Positions 21,863 to 32,043 of a DNA stretch of 64,000 nt are shown piece by piece. The translations under genes were made by a program, and so were the position numbers. The DNA is from Loripinus fragilis. Taxonomy: Eukaryota; Mollusca; Bivalvia; Lucinida; Lucinidae. The notes below the pieces were generated by a model. It did not search any database, was not told the DNA's origin, and saw nothing but the letters and a program-made list of their open reading frames with translations. The stretch spans positions 141,481,549-141,545,548 of the forward strand of contig OZ026515.1 in assembly GCA_964019695.1 (NCBI GenBank). Direction: 5' to 3'. Within the stretch, counting starts at the first letter, position 1. The number at the start of each line of letters is the position of its first letter.

Positions 21863-21936
21863 TAAACATGTGTTTCGGGTGCTCAAAAGAAACATCTAAA
21901 TGAGAGGGTTCTTTTGAGTACCCACAACATATGTTT
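21863..21936. repeat. Hairpin, GTACTCAAAAGAAC family
   Basis: Arms AAACATGTGTTTCGGGTGCTC and GAGTACCCACAACATATGTTT. Its left flank (21781-21860, GAGCATAAAATTGTAATTATTTT) matches that of the copy at 8147. It lies between the duplicated NMNAT exons. Confidence 0.8.
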
Positions 21937-22276
21937 TGGTTGAGAAATTAAAAAATAATTTTCAATTGTGCACGCTTATCTGGAGGTCATGGTTACAAAT
22001 ATTTGCAACATTTTGAGCAAAACATTTAAATTACCAGATGAATAAAAATCTATCTGCTTTTGGCAAAAAAAGTGAATTTAATCAGTAGGCTTTGAAAAAT
22101 AGACAGGCACTGTCTTTCAGCTTTATTTGTAAACCTCTAGAACTGGAAATTTGGGGGAAAGACAATGATGATGAGTTTAAATTTAACCTTGCATTGAGTT
22201 AAAGTTTAACGTTGCATCAACCCATTTGGGTCATTAGCATCATTTGAGGAAAGAATGATTCTTGACCATATACATT

Positions 22277-22797
22277 ACAGTCCCTTATAATGCTGTATTT
22301 GGGGTCCATAGGATTGGACCTTGTTATAAGCAAACTGTTATTGAGGAACAATTTGACTAAGGAGAATTCCTTTGTAAAATTCTATGGTAAAAAGATATGG
22401 GAGCCACAGCATGACTGTGTTATATCCAAATCCATGCTATAATGAGGTGTGTTATAAAAGAACTGTACTGTATAGGGAGGAACATGAGATGATGTCATTA
22501 GATACTGATCTGTCCTATATCGTGAAGTTAGTATGGTATTGTTATCAGGTTAACAGCATGATAAGTTAGAGAATGTTCTTAACCAATCAGAAGTGTCTCT
22601 TTATAACATAACTTGCTATATCATGGATTTGGGTATAACACAGTCATGTTGTTGCCTTCAAAATTTTTAACATGGAATTTTACGAAGGAATTATAGGAAA
22701 ATGACCATTTTATGGTCATTTTCCTACAATTCCTTTATAAAATTGTCCCTTAGCGACATGGATCTTAAAACAATGTGTTATAAAGAGACTGAACTGA
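22277..22797. repeat. Two tandem CAGTCCCTTATAA-type MITE units
   Basis: The first unit runs from TACAGTCCCTTATAATGC to GTTATAAAAGAACTGTACTG (about 22277-22469). The second runs from TCTCTTTATAACATAAC to GTTATAAAGAGACTGAACTG (about 22590-22797). The second contains a strong hairpin at 22685-22735 with arms AAGGAATTATAGGAAAATGA and complement around ATTTTAT. Both lie between the duplicated exons. Confidence 0.65.
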
Positions 22798-22892
22798 ATA
22801 ATAAGAGCCAAAAAGGGAGATAATTCCCGGACTAACCTGTTAGATTGAAGAGGTCAACTTAACTGTTTTGACTGGAGTTGATTACTTTTCAG

Positions 22893-22948
22893 AACAATAT
22901 TGAGGTAGTAAGAGAGATAGATCACGATGTTAGTTCAACAAAAGTAAG
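22893..22948 (+). CDS. NMNAT1: NMNAT1-like exon B: duplicate of exon A
   Basis: Acceptor ATTACTTTTCAG, donor GTAAG|GTAAAT; enters phase 0 and leaves phase 2 like exon A, but 56 bp long, one codon shorter. It encodes NNIEVVREIDHDVSSTKVR. The SSTK.R motif is intact while the invariant Trp of EWI is lost and the His of NIH is Glu. Using A and B together would shift the frame and meet TAG after five codons; using neither would also give an early stop. The exons are therefore compatible only with mutually exclusive use. Open frame and good splice sites argue against simple decay. Altered substrate handling is possible but unproven, and a poison or dead exon is an alternative. Confidence 0.72.
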
Positions 22949-23126
22949 GTAAATTCAACTAGATACTCACTATATTTGGAAACCAACTTTTATGGTATAT
23001 TTACCAGCAAACAATAACTGTTGAATCAAACTTCAAATCACTGTGGCCGTGACATAAAACTGCAATAACATAAGTTAGACTCAACATTTTGTGTTTGCTG
23101 GGTAGCTTGAATAAGGTAAATGTTTG

Positions 23127-23601
23127 ATGGTGGGCAAAAGTATTCGGTACTTTATGACATCGCCGTTTAAATCGGTGTATTTCCAGAAGTTTTGCAAAAA
23201 TTATTGCTGCAAAACTATAGAAGCTGCAATCATGAAAAGCATGTCAAACGAAAGCAACTTATCTAAGTAATGAACATTTTACAGTAGTTTTCTGATATCT
23301 GTTGTTTTCTTAGATCGACCATTTAACACAAAGAGAACTTAAAATGACGTGTTTTTTATTTTAACATTAGCTTCAATGGGAAACTAATATTTCAAAATTC
23401 ACATTCGCTTTAAACTTGTTCTGCTTGAGAACCAAAAGTGCTATCATTTTGATATATAATTGTATATTGCTTTTGTATGTTTGCTATTCAGCCCTTTAAG
23501 TTTTGTGAAATTGCACCCATTAACTTTGTGACAGTTATTTTTTCAAAAAAATCTGGAACTACACTGTTTTAAACAGCGATGTCACACTTTTGTCCACCAT
23601 C
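23127..23601. mobile_element. MITE with GATGGTGGGCAAAAGT ends, 475 bp
   Basis: Left end GATGGTGGGCAAAAGTATT then TGACATCGCCGTTTAAA. The right end is its inverse, TTTAAACAGCGATGTCA then CACTTTTGTCCACCATC. The interior is AT-rich and non-coding. TIRs total about 40 bp with a small indel. Confidence 0.85.
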
Positions 23602-24049
23602 TGTATATATAATATATGCACATTGTATTTTTTAACAAAAGTTTGATGGTTTATAATGAAAAGTGCAGATATTTCTTTGTTCAAATGAGTTGATTTTTAA
23701 AATTATTACATCCAATTTATTTAACTACTTTTGTAAATTAGAAAAAAAGATATTGAAAATGAAACATAAACAAGCTCAATACCAAATTCATTATGGATTT
23801 TCTGTTTGCCAAAGTGTGCATTTTGGACACACTAGTATGCAAAAGGTTAAGGTAGACCAAGGATCAGTCTTATCCTGGTGTACACTGTTTGCCAGGCTGT
23901 TATCCCCCCAGTGCTCATATTGGTCTAATCAAATTTTAGGATTGTTATGGGATCATTAAAATATTCCGCAACATTTTGTCTTGGAATTTCGCTATTATAG
24001 ACAGGCACTATAATCAAAAGGGATCTAGAGTAAAATGATTTAAAACCTA

Positions 24050-24585
24050 CTTTTAATCCCCCTCCACAAGGTTTTTTCGTGGATAGGGGGTTATAAGAAT
24101 GGCCTTCTTCTGTCATTCTATCATTCCGTAAGACTTGTGTCCGCTCCATATCTCCTAAACCCTTGGACTGATTTCATTAAACTTCACACAAATATTCCTC
24201 TCAGTGAGACAATGGGCAGAACCCAAGACTCAAGTTCAAGGTCACAGTTCAAGGTCATGGATTTTACCTTTTAATTCCCTCCTGAATCCTTTGAATGATT
24301 GTCATTAAACTTCACTCAAATGTCCCTCTCAGTTAGACAGTGTGCAAAACCCATGACTCAGCTACGCAGACTTAATATAACGTCAAAGTCACACTTCAAG
24401 ATTATGGTATTTACCCTTGAATTTTGTGTCGGCTTCATATCTCCAGAACCCTTTGAAGGATTTTCATTAAACTTCACTCAAATGTTTCTCTCAGTGAGAC
24501 AGTGTGCAGAACCCATTACTCAGCTATGCAGACTCAAGGTCAAGGTCACACTTCAAGGTTATGGGATTCTGGGGCCAGGGATTTA
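24050..24585 (+). mobile_element. Pearl-like element with tandem CATTAAACTTCAC units
   Basis: The head TCCCCCTCCACAAGG / GTGGATAGGGGG forms a hairpin and is followed by CCTTCTTCTGTC. Core units carry TCATTAAACTTCAC at 24174, 24302 and 24464, with CTCTCAGTGAGACAGTGTGCA and CAAGGTCAAGGTCAC blocks. It is non-coding; the end near GGGGCCAGGG is not sharply defined. Confidence 0.7.
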
Positions 24586-24844
24586 ACTGTCCTTTAGACT
24601 GCTGTATTGTAATATTGAACATGCCTCTGTGTTGGTCTGTTACCGGAGTGCTTAACACCTTTCTAGGAGATATGTATATCATCCATGCTTTTCTATACAT
24701 AGATTTCCGCACCTTTTGAACAACTGCATTGCATAGTCTCCACGCTTTTTTAATGAATAACAGAGAATTAAACATTAGTTGTATTAGTTTATGCTTTACA
24801 TCCTAGTCAACATTTTTTCAGTCATGTAGGGATGTTTTACTCGG

Positions 24845-24975
24845 TTGTTAGTCCATAGCAGTGAGGGTACAATGTCTAGCTCAAGCACACAATACAATGC
24901 CTCCTTTGAGGCTTGAACCAGGGACCCCTTGATCTCAAGATGAGCACTCAACCACTGAGCCACTTTGCATCATGG
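24845..24975 (-). mobile_element. tRNA-derived SINE, minus strand
   Basis: On the minus strand the head reads GGCTCAGTGGTTGAGTGCTC (A box) and CTGGTTCAAGCCTC (B box), followed by TGCTTGAGCTAGACATTG. Its body differs from the SINE at 9041, so it may be a second family or a diverged copy. Confidence 0.82.
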
Positions 24976-25362
24976 TTTGATTTAAGGTTCTGCAGCATAT
25001 ATTTGCAGCAATGTTTTTGATAAAACCTTTGCTTTAAACATACATTGCACCAACTTAAGACAAAAAAAATGTATACATATAATACTTTTCGAAAAGTGTA
25101 TATAGTATTTATGTAGTTAAACTATAAATTTTAGCTCATTCTTTGCTAGAGGTGACTTTTGTTGTCTGCTGTTAACCTTTGCAAATATTTTGGATCTAGT
25201 GTTCCAGAAGGATTGTTTTTGAAAAAAGTAATTTGGAAAAAGTCAGCTAACGGTAACAGAAACATGAAAAAATTACCTAGCATGCAGAGTTAATATACAC
25301 TGACTTTTATTGGTCCTTAAAGATTACATAGCCATGTCTATATGAACTCTGTTTATATCGTT

Positions 25363-25619
25363 TTAACCCTTTATTCACTAATGGATTCATCCATTGGGTT
25401 TGGTACAATAAACTTGGTATGGTCCATTGTATATATTTAAGGGTCAAAGGTTATAATCTCCAAATACCGTAGTATTGCATTTCTTTCTCTGAAGATAGAT
25501 TTTGTCTTAGAAAACAGTTTAGATCCTGAGAAAATGTCCCATTATGCAGCATTTCATCTGGGTCTTTACTGTTTGCCAAAGTATGCATTTAGGAGTCACT
25601 TGTATACAAATGGTGAATC
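25363..25619 (+). mobile_element. MITE family D, longer variant
   Basis: Starts TTAACCCTTTATTCACTAATGG, contains GGTTTGGTACAATA and GTCAAAGGTTATAATCTCC, then CCCATTATGCAGCATTTCATC, and ends near CACTTGTATACAAATGG. Relative to 15099 it has about 60 bp extra (TTCTTTCTCTGAAGATAG...) at the spot where the large elements are inserted in other copies. Confidence 0.75.
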
Positions 25620-26511
25620 AATTGCATGTATTAAACAATGTATTTATTGTAAGCACTTTTGTAATTACTTTTATAATCATGGTGCTGGAATTAATATTCT
25701 GAAAGGTTGTTTTTAAGGGTTTCCTTTTTGTTAATAATTGGTCTTTTTCTCAAGATTGGTCTTGCTGCTGGTAACCATGTAAACCAGTACCACCTGTTTT
25801 GTGGGTTGTTGGGGCTCAGTAATCCAGGAGGGTCATCCATCTAGGAGTTTTCTATAGGCAGTCTCATTGGATTTCCACTGTTTGCAAATGTATGTCCAAA
25901 TTTACCTGATGTCCGAAGTTAAGCGACTTTACCCTAAATTATAACTGCCTTACTTGAATCAGCCATAGAAACTGACAAATAAATATGAAAGAAAGTTGCC
26001 AGACCTAGGGCTTGGATCTGAGATGTAGGATACATAATGTAACAACTCTATCAGGCCTGCCAATGATTGGTTCCAATATTGTCATAAATACTGAAATTGC
26101 TTTACTTTCATTGTCTTAAAAATATAGGTTTTAAAATCATTGAATCATTTTCCATGAAGAAACCAGATGCCACTAAGACAAAGGACATATAAGTTTATCT
26201 GTACTACTGTATAATTCTTAATTGTTGGTTTCCAAATTGTGAGCCCTCTCTATGAGCTCTAACATTGAAAAAGGGCCTACATGATGTCTTGGACACGGAA
26301 TAACTTTGCAGTATGATCATAAACTTACTGTTATTTTGATTAATGGGCAAATGGAAGTTTGGTATTGTGATGTAATGAAATTGATATTATTAGAATTCGG
26401 TTTCATTAAAGGAAGAATTTCAAAGTATTTTAGAGATTGTCATAAATATTTGTTTGGGTGACGGTCAGCTTATCTGTCTATGTTGCACATATAATTACAT
26501 ATATGCCAAGC

Positions 26512-26698
26512 TTAACTCTTAAAGCGCCAATCACAACAATTGTCATATGCTATTGTTGTCTGCCCAAAGGTTTTAGAAGCCGATTGGTGAAACAGTGTAG
26601 ACCCTGATCTGGGTCCACATTGTTTGCCTTTACTCTTAAATTAGTCATTAGCAGACAACAGTTTTCAAATTCATTTTTTGCCCGACTTTAAGGGTTAA
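26512..26698. mobile_element. MITE, TTAACCCTTAATGCGCCAATCAC family, copy 2
   Basis: TTAACTCTTAAAGCGCCAATCAC at the left, CTTTAAGGGTTAA at the right, GTCTGC...GCAGAC inside, and a central AACAGTGTAGACCCTGATCTGGGTCCACATTGTTT palindrome (given here in pieces: AACAGTGTAGACCC / GGGTCCACATTGTT). Confidence 0.87.
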
Positions 26699-27059
26699 AG
26701 GTCATTTTAACCCTTTAAGTACCATCAAAAATTTGCAGCAGATAACATTTTTAAATTCTGCCTCTGCTTTAAGAAACTAAAAGAAGTTTATATTTTGTGT
26801 GAATTATCTGTTGGCAGATGTTTGACATGAAGTTTCAAGGTTTTCTCCTAAATTAAGGAAGATTTCACAAAATTTATTGTCGGCTGCAGCTATAAATTAC
26901 TCCTTACCCCGCCATTACTTTTTTGTCCTAAAAATGTGATCTGCTGCATATATTCAAGTGCACTTCCGACTAGATTTTATCATGGAAGCAAACATTATGA
27001 ACCCGGCTTAGCTGGGTCCATATCTGGTTTTCAATCTAGGCTACCTCAGACCATAAACC

Positions 27060-27365
27060 GGGCCGGGTAGCACAGTTGGTAATGTGTCTGGCTACAGATG
27101 CATGTCTGACTGCAGATCCAGGGGTTGCGAGATCGATCCCGGCCTGGTTCCATACTTTCGTGGAGATTGATCATGAAATAATTTCTACGGTCATTCTCCT
27201 CCCTTCCACTGAATGGGTTGTTATTATTTACGAGAGAAAGTAAGTGCACGAAGTACTGGTTAACTGCTTGTTCAAGCTTGCCAAGGAAAAAGTGTGGTTA
27301 GGTGAACTGACTCTTCCGTAATGACCATAGCGGTTGACTGGGACGTAAAGCAACAAAACAAACAA
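27060..27365 (+). mobile_element. tRNA-derived SINE, second family, copy 1
   Basis: The head GGGCCGGGTAGCACAGTTGG has a degenerate A box; GGTTGCGAGATCGATCC stands in the B-box place. The body has CTTTCGTGGAGATTGATCATG, AAGTACTGGTTAAC and GTGTGGTTAGGTGAACTGAC, ending GACTGGGACGTAAAGCAACAAAACAAAC. The copy at 38347-38630 is about 85% identical by eye. Confidence 0.85.
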
Positions 27366-27609
27366 GCCTAAGAACATAAGCAGATGAGACACAACAAAAG
27401 TTGTGACTGGCGGGAAAAAGGTTAGTTGAGCATCTAATTAATACTGATTTCAGTAAATGATCTAAACTTCAATGTAAACAGTGCAGGCCTAGGTCAGACT
27501 GCATCTGTGTAGCCTGAGTGAAGTCATCTAATGATAGAGCCCATACTGTTTGATTAGTTGATTATGTGTACCACAGTTGCATTGTGATGAGAATACCTGT
27601 TTTTGCTTG

Positions 27610-27828
27610 GGGCAGATCCAGAGGGGGTAGCATGGGGTCCGGACCCTCCCTGGAAAATCTCAAGTTGCTATATGTTTCTTTGAAATACTGGTACAGACCT
27701 CCCTCGAGAAGTAATTAGACCCTTTGGGTCAAATTGCTTCTCGAGGGAGGTCAGTATGACCCCCTGTGAAATATGTTGATGACTAAAAAATTTCAGGGCC
27801 CTCTCTGATGTATTTTTCTGGATCCACG
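27610..27828. mobile_element. MITE with GCAGATCCAGAGGGG ends and near-perfect palindrome
   Basis: Left end GGCAGATCCAGAGGGGGTAGC; right end CCCTCTCTGATG...TTCTGGATCCACGC, imperfectly inverted. The centre (27696-27752) is a 57-bp hairpin with arms GACCTCCCTCGAGAAG and CTTCTCGAGGGAGGTC. Confidence 0.78.
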
Positions 27829-28019
27829 CATGTTTTTGAGTACATGTATATGTAACACCTGAGCTGTCTCAGACCAAATTTGACATGTAGCATGTATACC
27901 TAGTGACAGGTGTTCTGACAGCACTGTAACAAACTAACTGTCATTTCTTTATATGAAAAAACAGCTTCTATTATAGTACATATTCTAAAATTCCACTGAT
28001 TCCCTCTTACTGTTTTCAA

Positions 28020-29339
28020 TTAACCCTTTGTATACTAATGGATTATTCCTTCTGGTTTGATACAATAGACTTGGAATGATTTTTTGTCTATACTGAGGGT
28101 CACAGGTTATAATTTTCAACTAAATTTTTTTTATCCCGCGACGAAGTCGGAGGGATATTGTTTTGGCGTCGTCTGTCCCTCCGTCCATTCCGTCCGTCCG
28201 CACTTTTTGTCTGTCCGGAACCATATCTCAGTACCTATTGGTCAGATTTAATTCATTCTTGGTACAAATGATTAGTACCATGGACCCTTGATATCCTATA
28301 AGTTAGGTCAAAATCGACCCCTTAACACTTGAGTTATTGCCCTTGTTTAAGTATAGGCAATTATAAGGCAAAACCTACATTAGCTTTTTTGTGTGACCAT
28401 CTGCACATTTCATCAAAGCTATTATATTTAACAACTTCTTGCTATAGACCATGATTGCCAAGTGCCTGTAGATAAGAATGGCAGTGTCAAAGTTTAACCC
28501 CCACCCCCTTTGACCCCACCTAAGGGGTCCACGGTCAAATATTTAAATTTCGCAATTACTAAGGCAATTATTAATATTTTTTGATGAAATTTTGCATGCA
28601 GGCTAAGCAGCAATAGATATGAAACATATCAAAAGGGATTTCAGTTTGAAGGCCTGATTCCGAGCCCCTTTGGTGGACTTATGGGGTGGGGCCGAGGCCA
28701 AAATTAAACTTTTTCAGAATATGGTCATGTTGCATATCAAATTAAAGCTGACAACACTGGCAGCAACATGGTAGCAAATATTTTGCCCACAGACACACCC
28801 TCGACCCAGGGGGTGGGGTCAAAAGGTCAAACTATATATTTTTCTGAAAGTAGTCATGTTGCATATCAAATTAAAGCTGACGACGCTGGCAGCAACATGG
28901 TAGCAAATGTTTTGCCCACAGACACACCCTTGACCCAAGGGGTGGTGTCAAAAGGTCAAACTATATCTTTTACTGAAAGTAGTCATGTTGCATATCAAAT
29001 TAAAGGGAATTGAGCACAGAGCACCATGAAAGCAAGTGTGCTGTCATTACACACACCAACGACCCCTGGGGTGGGGTCAAAGGGTCATTTTTGTTCTTTT
29101 CTAAAAGTGGTCATGTTGCATATCAAAGTAAATTGGAAGAAGTGTAGACCTACATGCAAGGTAACACTTTAACAAGTATATTTTTTATTGAACTAAGCAC
29201 TAAAACATACTTGACAGGCGTTTGTTATGATCTGAATGATACTGTAGGTGAATTAAGGGTTATTTATGCTGCATTTCATCTGGGTCTTCACTGTTTGTAA
29301 AAGTACCCGTTTAGGGGTTTCCCGTATACAAAGGATTAA
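28020..29339 (+). mobile_element. MITE family D, split by an inserted element
   Basis: Left part 28020-28118 starts TTAACCCTTTGTATACTAATGG and runs to TATAATTTTCAACTAAA. The right part, about 29265-29339, resumes at TGCTGCATTTCATCTGGG and ends CGTATACAAAGGATTAA. In intact copies these two parts are nearly contiguous, so the 1.1 kb between them is an insertion. Confidence 0.85.
28119..29264 (+). mobile_element. Pearl-like element with 129-bp tandem core
   Basis: It begins TTATCCCGCGACGAAGTCGGA and has the head GTCCGTCCGCACTTTTTG. The core marker CATGTTGCATATCAAA is at 28726, 28855, 28984 and 29112, spacing 129, 129 and 128. Units end in GGGGTGGGGTCAAA. The 129-bp spacing keeps one frame open for 82 codons (28768-29013), but no known domain is seen and this is probably incidental. 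The right end is placed only by reference to the host MITE. Confidence 0.75.
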
Positions 29340-29443
29340 TATCTCTTCTTTCTGTTTCAAGTAATGTGTTTTACTTAGAGAAATTACCCCAAAATCCCTT
29401 CTTTCTTTTACTTTTAACATAGGATACATATTCTTAATTTTCT

Positions 29444-29636
29444 GGGAACGCAGTAGCTCAGTAGTAGAGTGCTTGACTCGAGACCCGAGGGGCCGCTGGT
29501 TTGAGCCTCATCAGCGTCACTGCGTTGTGTCCTTGAGCAAGAACATTAATCCTAGCTTAGTACTGGTTCAACCCAGGTAGACCCGTCCCTTTTTAACTGA
29601 AAGATTGTTGATGGGACGTAAAGAATCAAATCAAAC
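29444..29636 (+). mobile_element. tRNA-derived SINE, copy of the 9041 family
   Basis: A box AGCTCAGTAGTAGAGTGC, B box TGGTTTGAGCCTC, body TCCTTGAGCAAGAACATTAA, tail GATGGGACGTAAAGAATCAAATCAAA. Nearly full identity with 9041-9233. Confidence 0.92.
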
Positions 29637-29796
29637 GAAAGACAAATTCTTAAATTTTTAAAACTTGTTTCCTGAAAAAAATGCCCCAATACTGCCCCTG
29701 ATAAGATCCTTCACTACTAACAGCCAAAATTCTAGAATAGTATTTGCAGAAAAGATTTTCAATATATCGAACATTTAATTTAGCATCCCATTATTT

Positions 29797-30040
29797 GGGC
29801 CTTGACGCGAGAAAACCTGTCTTCAGGGGTTTGCGAACAACAAAGGAGCAGACCAGCCTGCGCATTCGCGCAGTCTGATCAGCACCTTTTGTTATTCGCT
29901 TTTTGGAAAGTATTATTATATATAAACTTGCTACAGGTGAAATTTCAATTTTCTAGCTAGTCTCTGTAGCTGAGGAGACTCAAGGTTTGAAACTCACTTT
30001 GTTGGAAACACTGAAGACAGATTTTCTCGCATAGCCGCCT
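29797..30040 (+). mobile_element. MITE family B, copy 2
   Basis: GGGCCTTGACGCGAGAAAAC...TCTTCAGGGGTTTGCG at the left; CTGAAGACAGATTTTCTCGC at the right. CAGACCAGCCTGCGCATTCG and CTCTGTAGCTGAGGAGAC are as in 18114. Confidence 0.87.
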
Positions 30041-30477
30041 GTTTTAAAGTGAACAAATTCTTGTCTCTGTACTTCATGTTCACAAATAATCAATGTACAC
30101 TGTTGAAAAATTATAGCTCTTAGGTATTTTAACATTTCTCTTTTTGATTATATGGCCAGAAAACATGGGTTCATCATGAATATATACATTGCTTTCTATG
30201 AAGTTTTTTTATTTATGATTTTGTTTGGCACAATTAACTTAAAGCCAAATGTTTAGCCTTTATAATAGTTGTTTTCAAAAATATTCAGTCATAATATGCA
30301 CCGGAGCTTAACATTATTATTTCTTCTCTTCTGCGGACTGACTCTACACTTTTGTTAGAAAAGACGAACAACCAATTAAGATTCAAAAAAGAGAATATTT
30401 TTCAAAGCCATCATTGAAAATATTTGTTCAAATTGTTAAAATAAAATATTGGAAATTTCCTTTGATGGGGCCTGTTT

Positions 30478-31060
30478 ATTAGCTCACTTGAGCAATAGAT
30501 TCCATGTGAGCTGTTATGAGCATTGGTTATTTGCCATTCATCTGTTGTCTGTCAGTCCTTCAACAATTGTTTCAAACATCTTAATCACTGGGTAGATTTG
30601 CACCAAATTTCACAGGAGTTGTTCAAAAGTTTTGCTTCCATACAGAATTCTAGTTGCTATGGCAACCAAAAGGATGTTGTTCAAATCATTTTGATCCATC
30701 ACAAAACATGGCAGCCAGGGCTGGAGTTAGTTTTTCCTGTACATTAATAGGGAAAACTTTAAAAATCCAATTGTCAGTAACAACTGGCCTGATTTGAAAA
30801 CACATGTACTTCGGCACAATTTCTCTATCTGTCGAAAAACATTGCTGCCAGGGGGCAGAGTTAGTTGCTCCTGGACATAATTTGAAAGCCATTTAAAAGT
30901 CTTCTTGTCTAAACTACCAGCCGAATTTGAAAATAGTATATCACAAATTGTCCTTGTATGGCTCTCTCCCAAGATTATTCAAGTTACTCTGACCCATCAA
31001 AAGTTTGCTCTTGTGGGCAAAATAACTTTTTCACCTATCTCCTTCCAAGATTCATTGTTA
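30478..31060 (+). repeat. Pearl-like/TAGCTCAC repeat, diverged
   Basis: It starts TAGCTCACTTGAGCAATAG, then GTGAGCTG, TGTTGTCTGTCAG and repeated modules built of TTGAAAA, GGCAGCCAGGGCTGGAGTTAGTTTTTCCTG and CTTCTTGTCTAAACTACC (quoted in parts only). It is related in plan to 59570-60190. No coding region. Confidence 0.55.
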
Positions 31061-31307
31061 TATACCTTAAGACTGTTTACTATAGAAAATTGATGTTTTT
31101 AAAATGCTGACAGTTGTACTTTTCATCTAAATTTAATGTGTCCCAATGCTACAAATCACTGGCCGCGGGCTTCATTCCCATTAATACATGGCAGCAGAGG
31201 GCTTCATTGCCACTGAAGCCCGCTCAATGACATCGTCTGCAAGTTAAGATATATCGTCACTAATGTTTTATGGAGACATGACCAAACTATTTAAAGTACC
31301 GCTCCTT

Positions 31308-31508
31308 TAGGATACCGGACAGGCGGCAATCGAAAACGCTCTCAACAATCAGTGAATGCGGATCACAAATCGCTAGAAACAGTGTTTTTGATTGCCATTT
31401 GTTGCCAGTCGGGCAACAAACAACAATCAACAACTCTGTTTCTAACAACCTTAGATCGACGTTCGTCGATAGTAATAACGTTTTCGATTGCCGCATATCT
31501 GAAGTGTT
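31308..31508. mobile_element. Foldback MITE, GGCGGCAATCGAAAAC family, copy 1
   Basis: Ends GATACCGGACAGGCGGCAAT and inverse TCGATTGCCGCATATC. The interior repeats GATTGCCATTTGTTGCC and TCGACGTTCGTCGA. The second copy follows 110 bp later. Confidence 0.75.
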
Positions 31509-31614
31509 CATTGAAAATAGCCCTACTGAATACGTAGCCAAAACAATCCGAAACAAGAGCTACTAGTAATAATTTACATTTTCATGTTTCTGCTGAAAAA
31601 AATATTTTTGTTCC

Positions 31615-31810
31615 CACACCTGATAGGCGGCAATCGAAAACTCTCTTAACAATCGACGGACACGGATCAGAAATCACTACAACCAGTGTTTTTGATTGCC
31701 ATTTGTCACCAGTCGGGTGACTAATGGCAAACAAAGACTCTGTTTCTAACTATTTTTGGTCTACGTTCGTCGATGATATTGAAGTTTTCGATTGTCCCTT
31801 ATCCGGTGTG
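31615..31810. mobile_element. Foldback MITE, GGCGGCAATCGAAAAC family, copy 2
   Basis: Ends CACACCTGATAGGCGGCAAT and inverse TTATCCGGTGTG with GTTTTCGATTG. The interior has GATTGCCATTTGTCACC, CAGTCGGGTGAC and TACGTTCGTCGATG, collinear with copy 1. Confidence 0.82.
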
Positions 31811-31920
31811 ATTTTGTTGTACGCTTCATGATGTTTCGGTTGACGTTTCTGCATACAATTGAATAAAATTATTTGGAACTGCTTGTGCTTGAAAGGACTT
31901 AACAATGACGATATAACATT

Positions 31921-32043
31921 CTTTTCCGTATTAACGTTTGCCAAGCCCTCGTGTGATAATGTGTTGCAGCACTCACCGCTTCGCGGTTCGGGCTGCAACA
32001 CATTATAACACTGGGGCTTGGCAAACATTAATATACGGAAAAG
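31921..32043. repeat. Long hairpin, 123 bp
   Basis: Left arm CTTTTCCGTATTAACGTTTG, GCCAAGCCC, ATAATGTGTTGCAGC; right arm GCTGCAACACATTAT, GGGGCTTGGC, AAACATTAATATACGGAAAAG (in pieces). The tip is ACCGCTTCGCGGT. The arms match over about 55 bp with a few differences. Confidence 0.9.
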
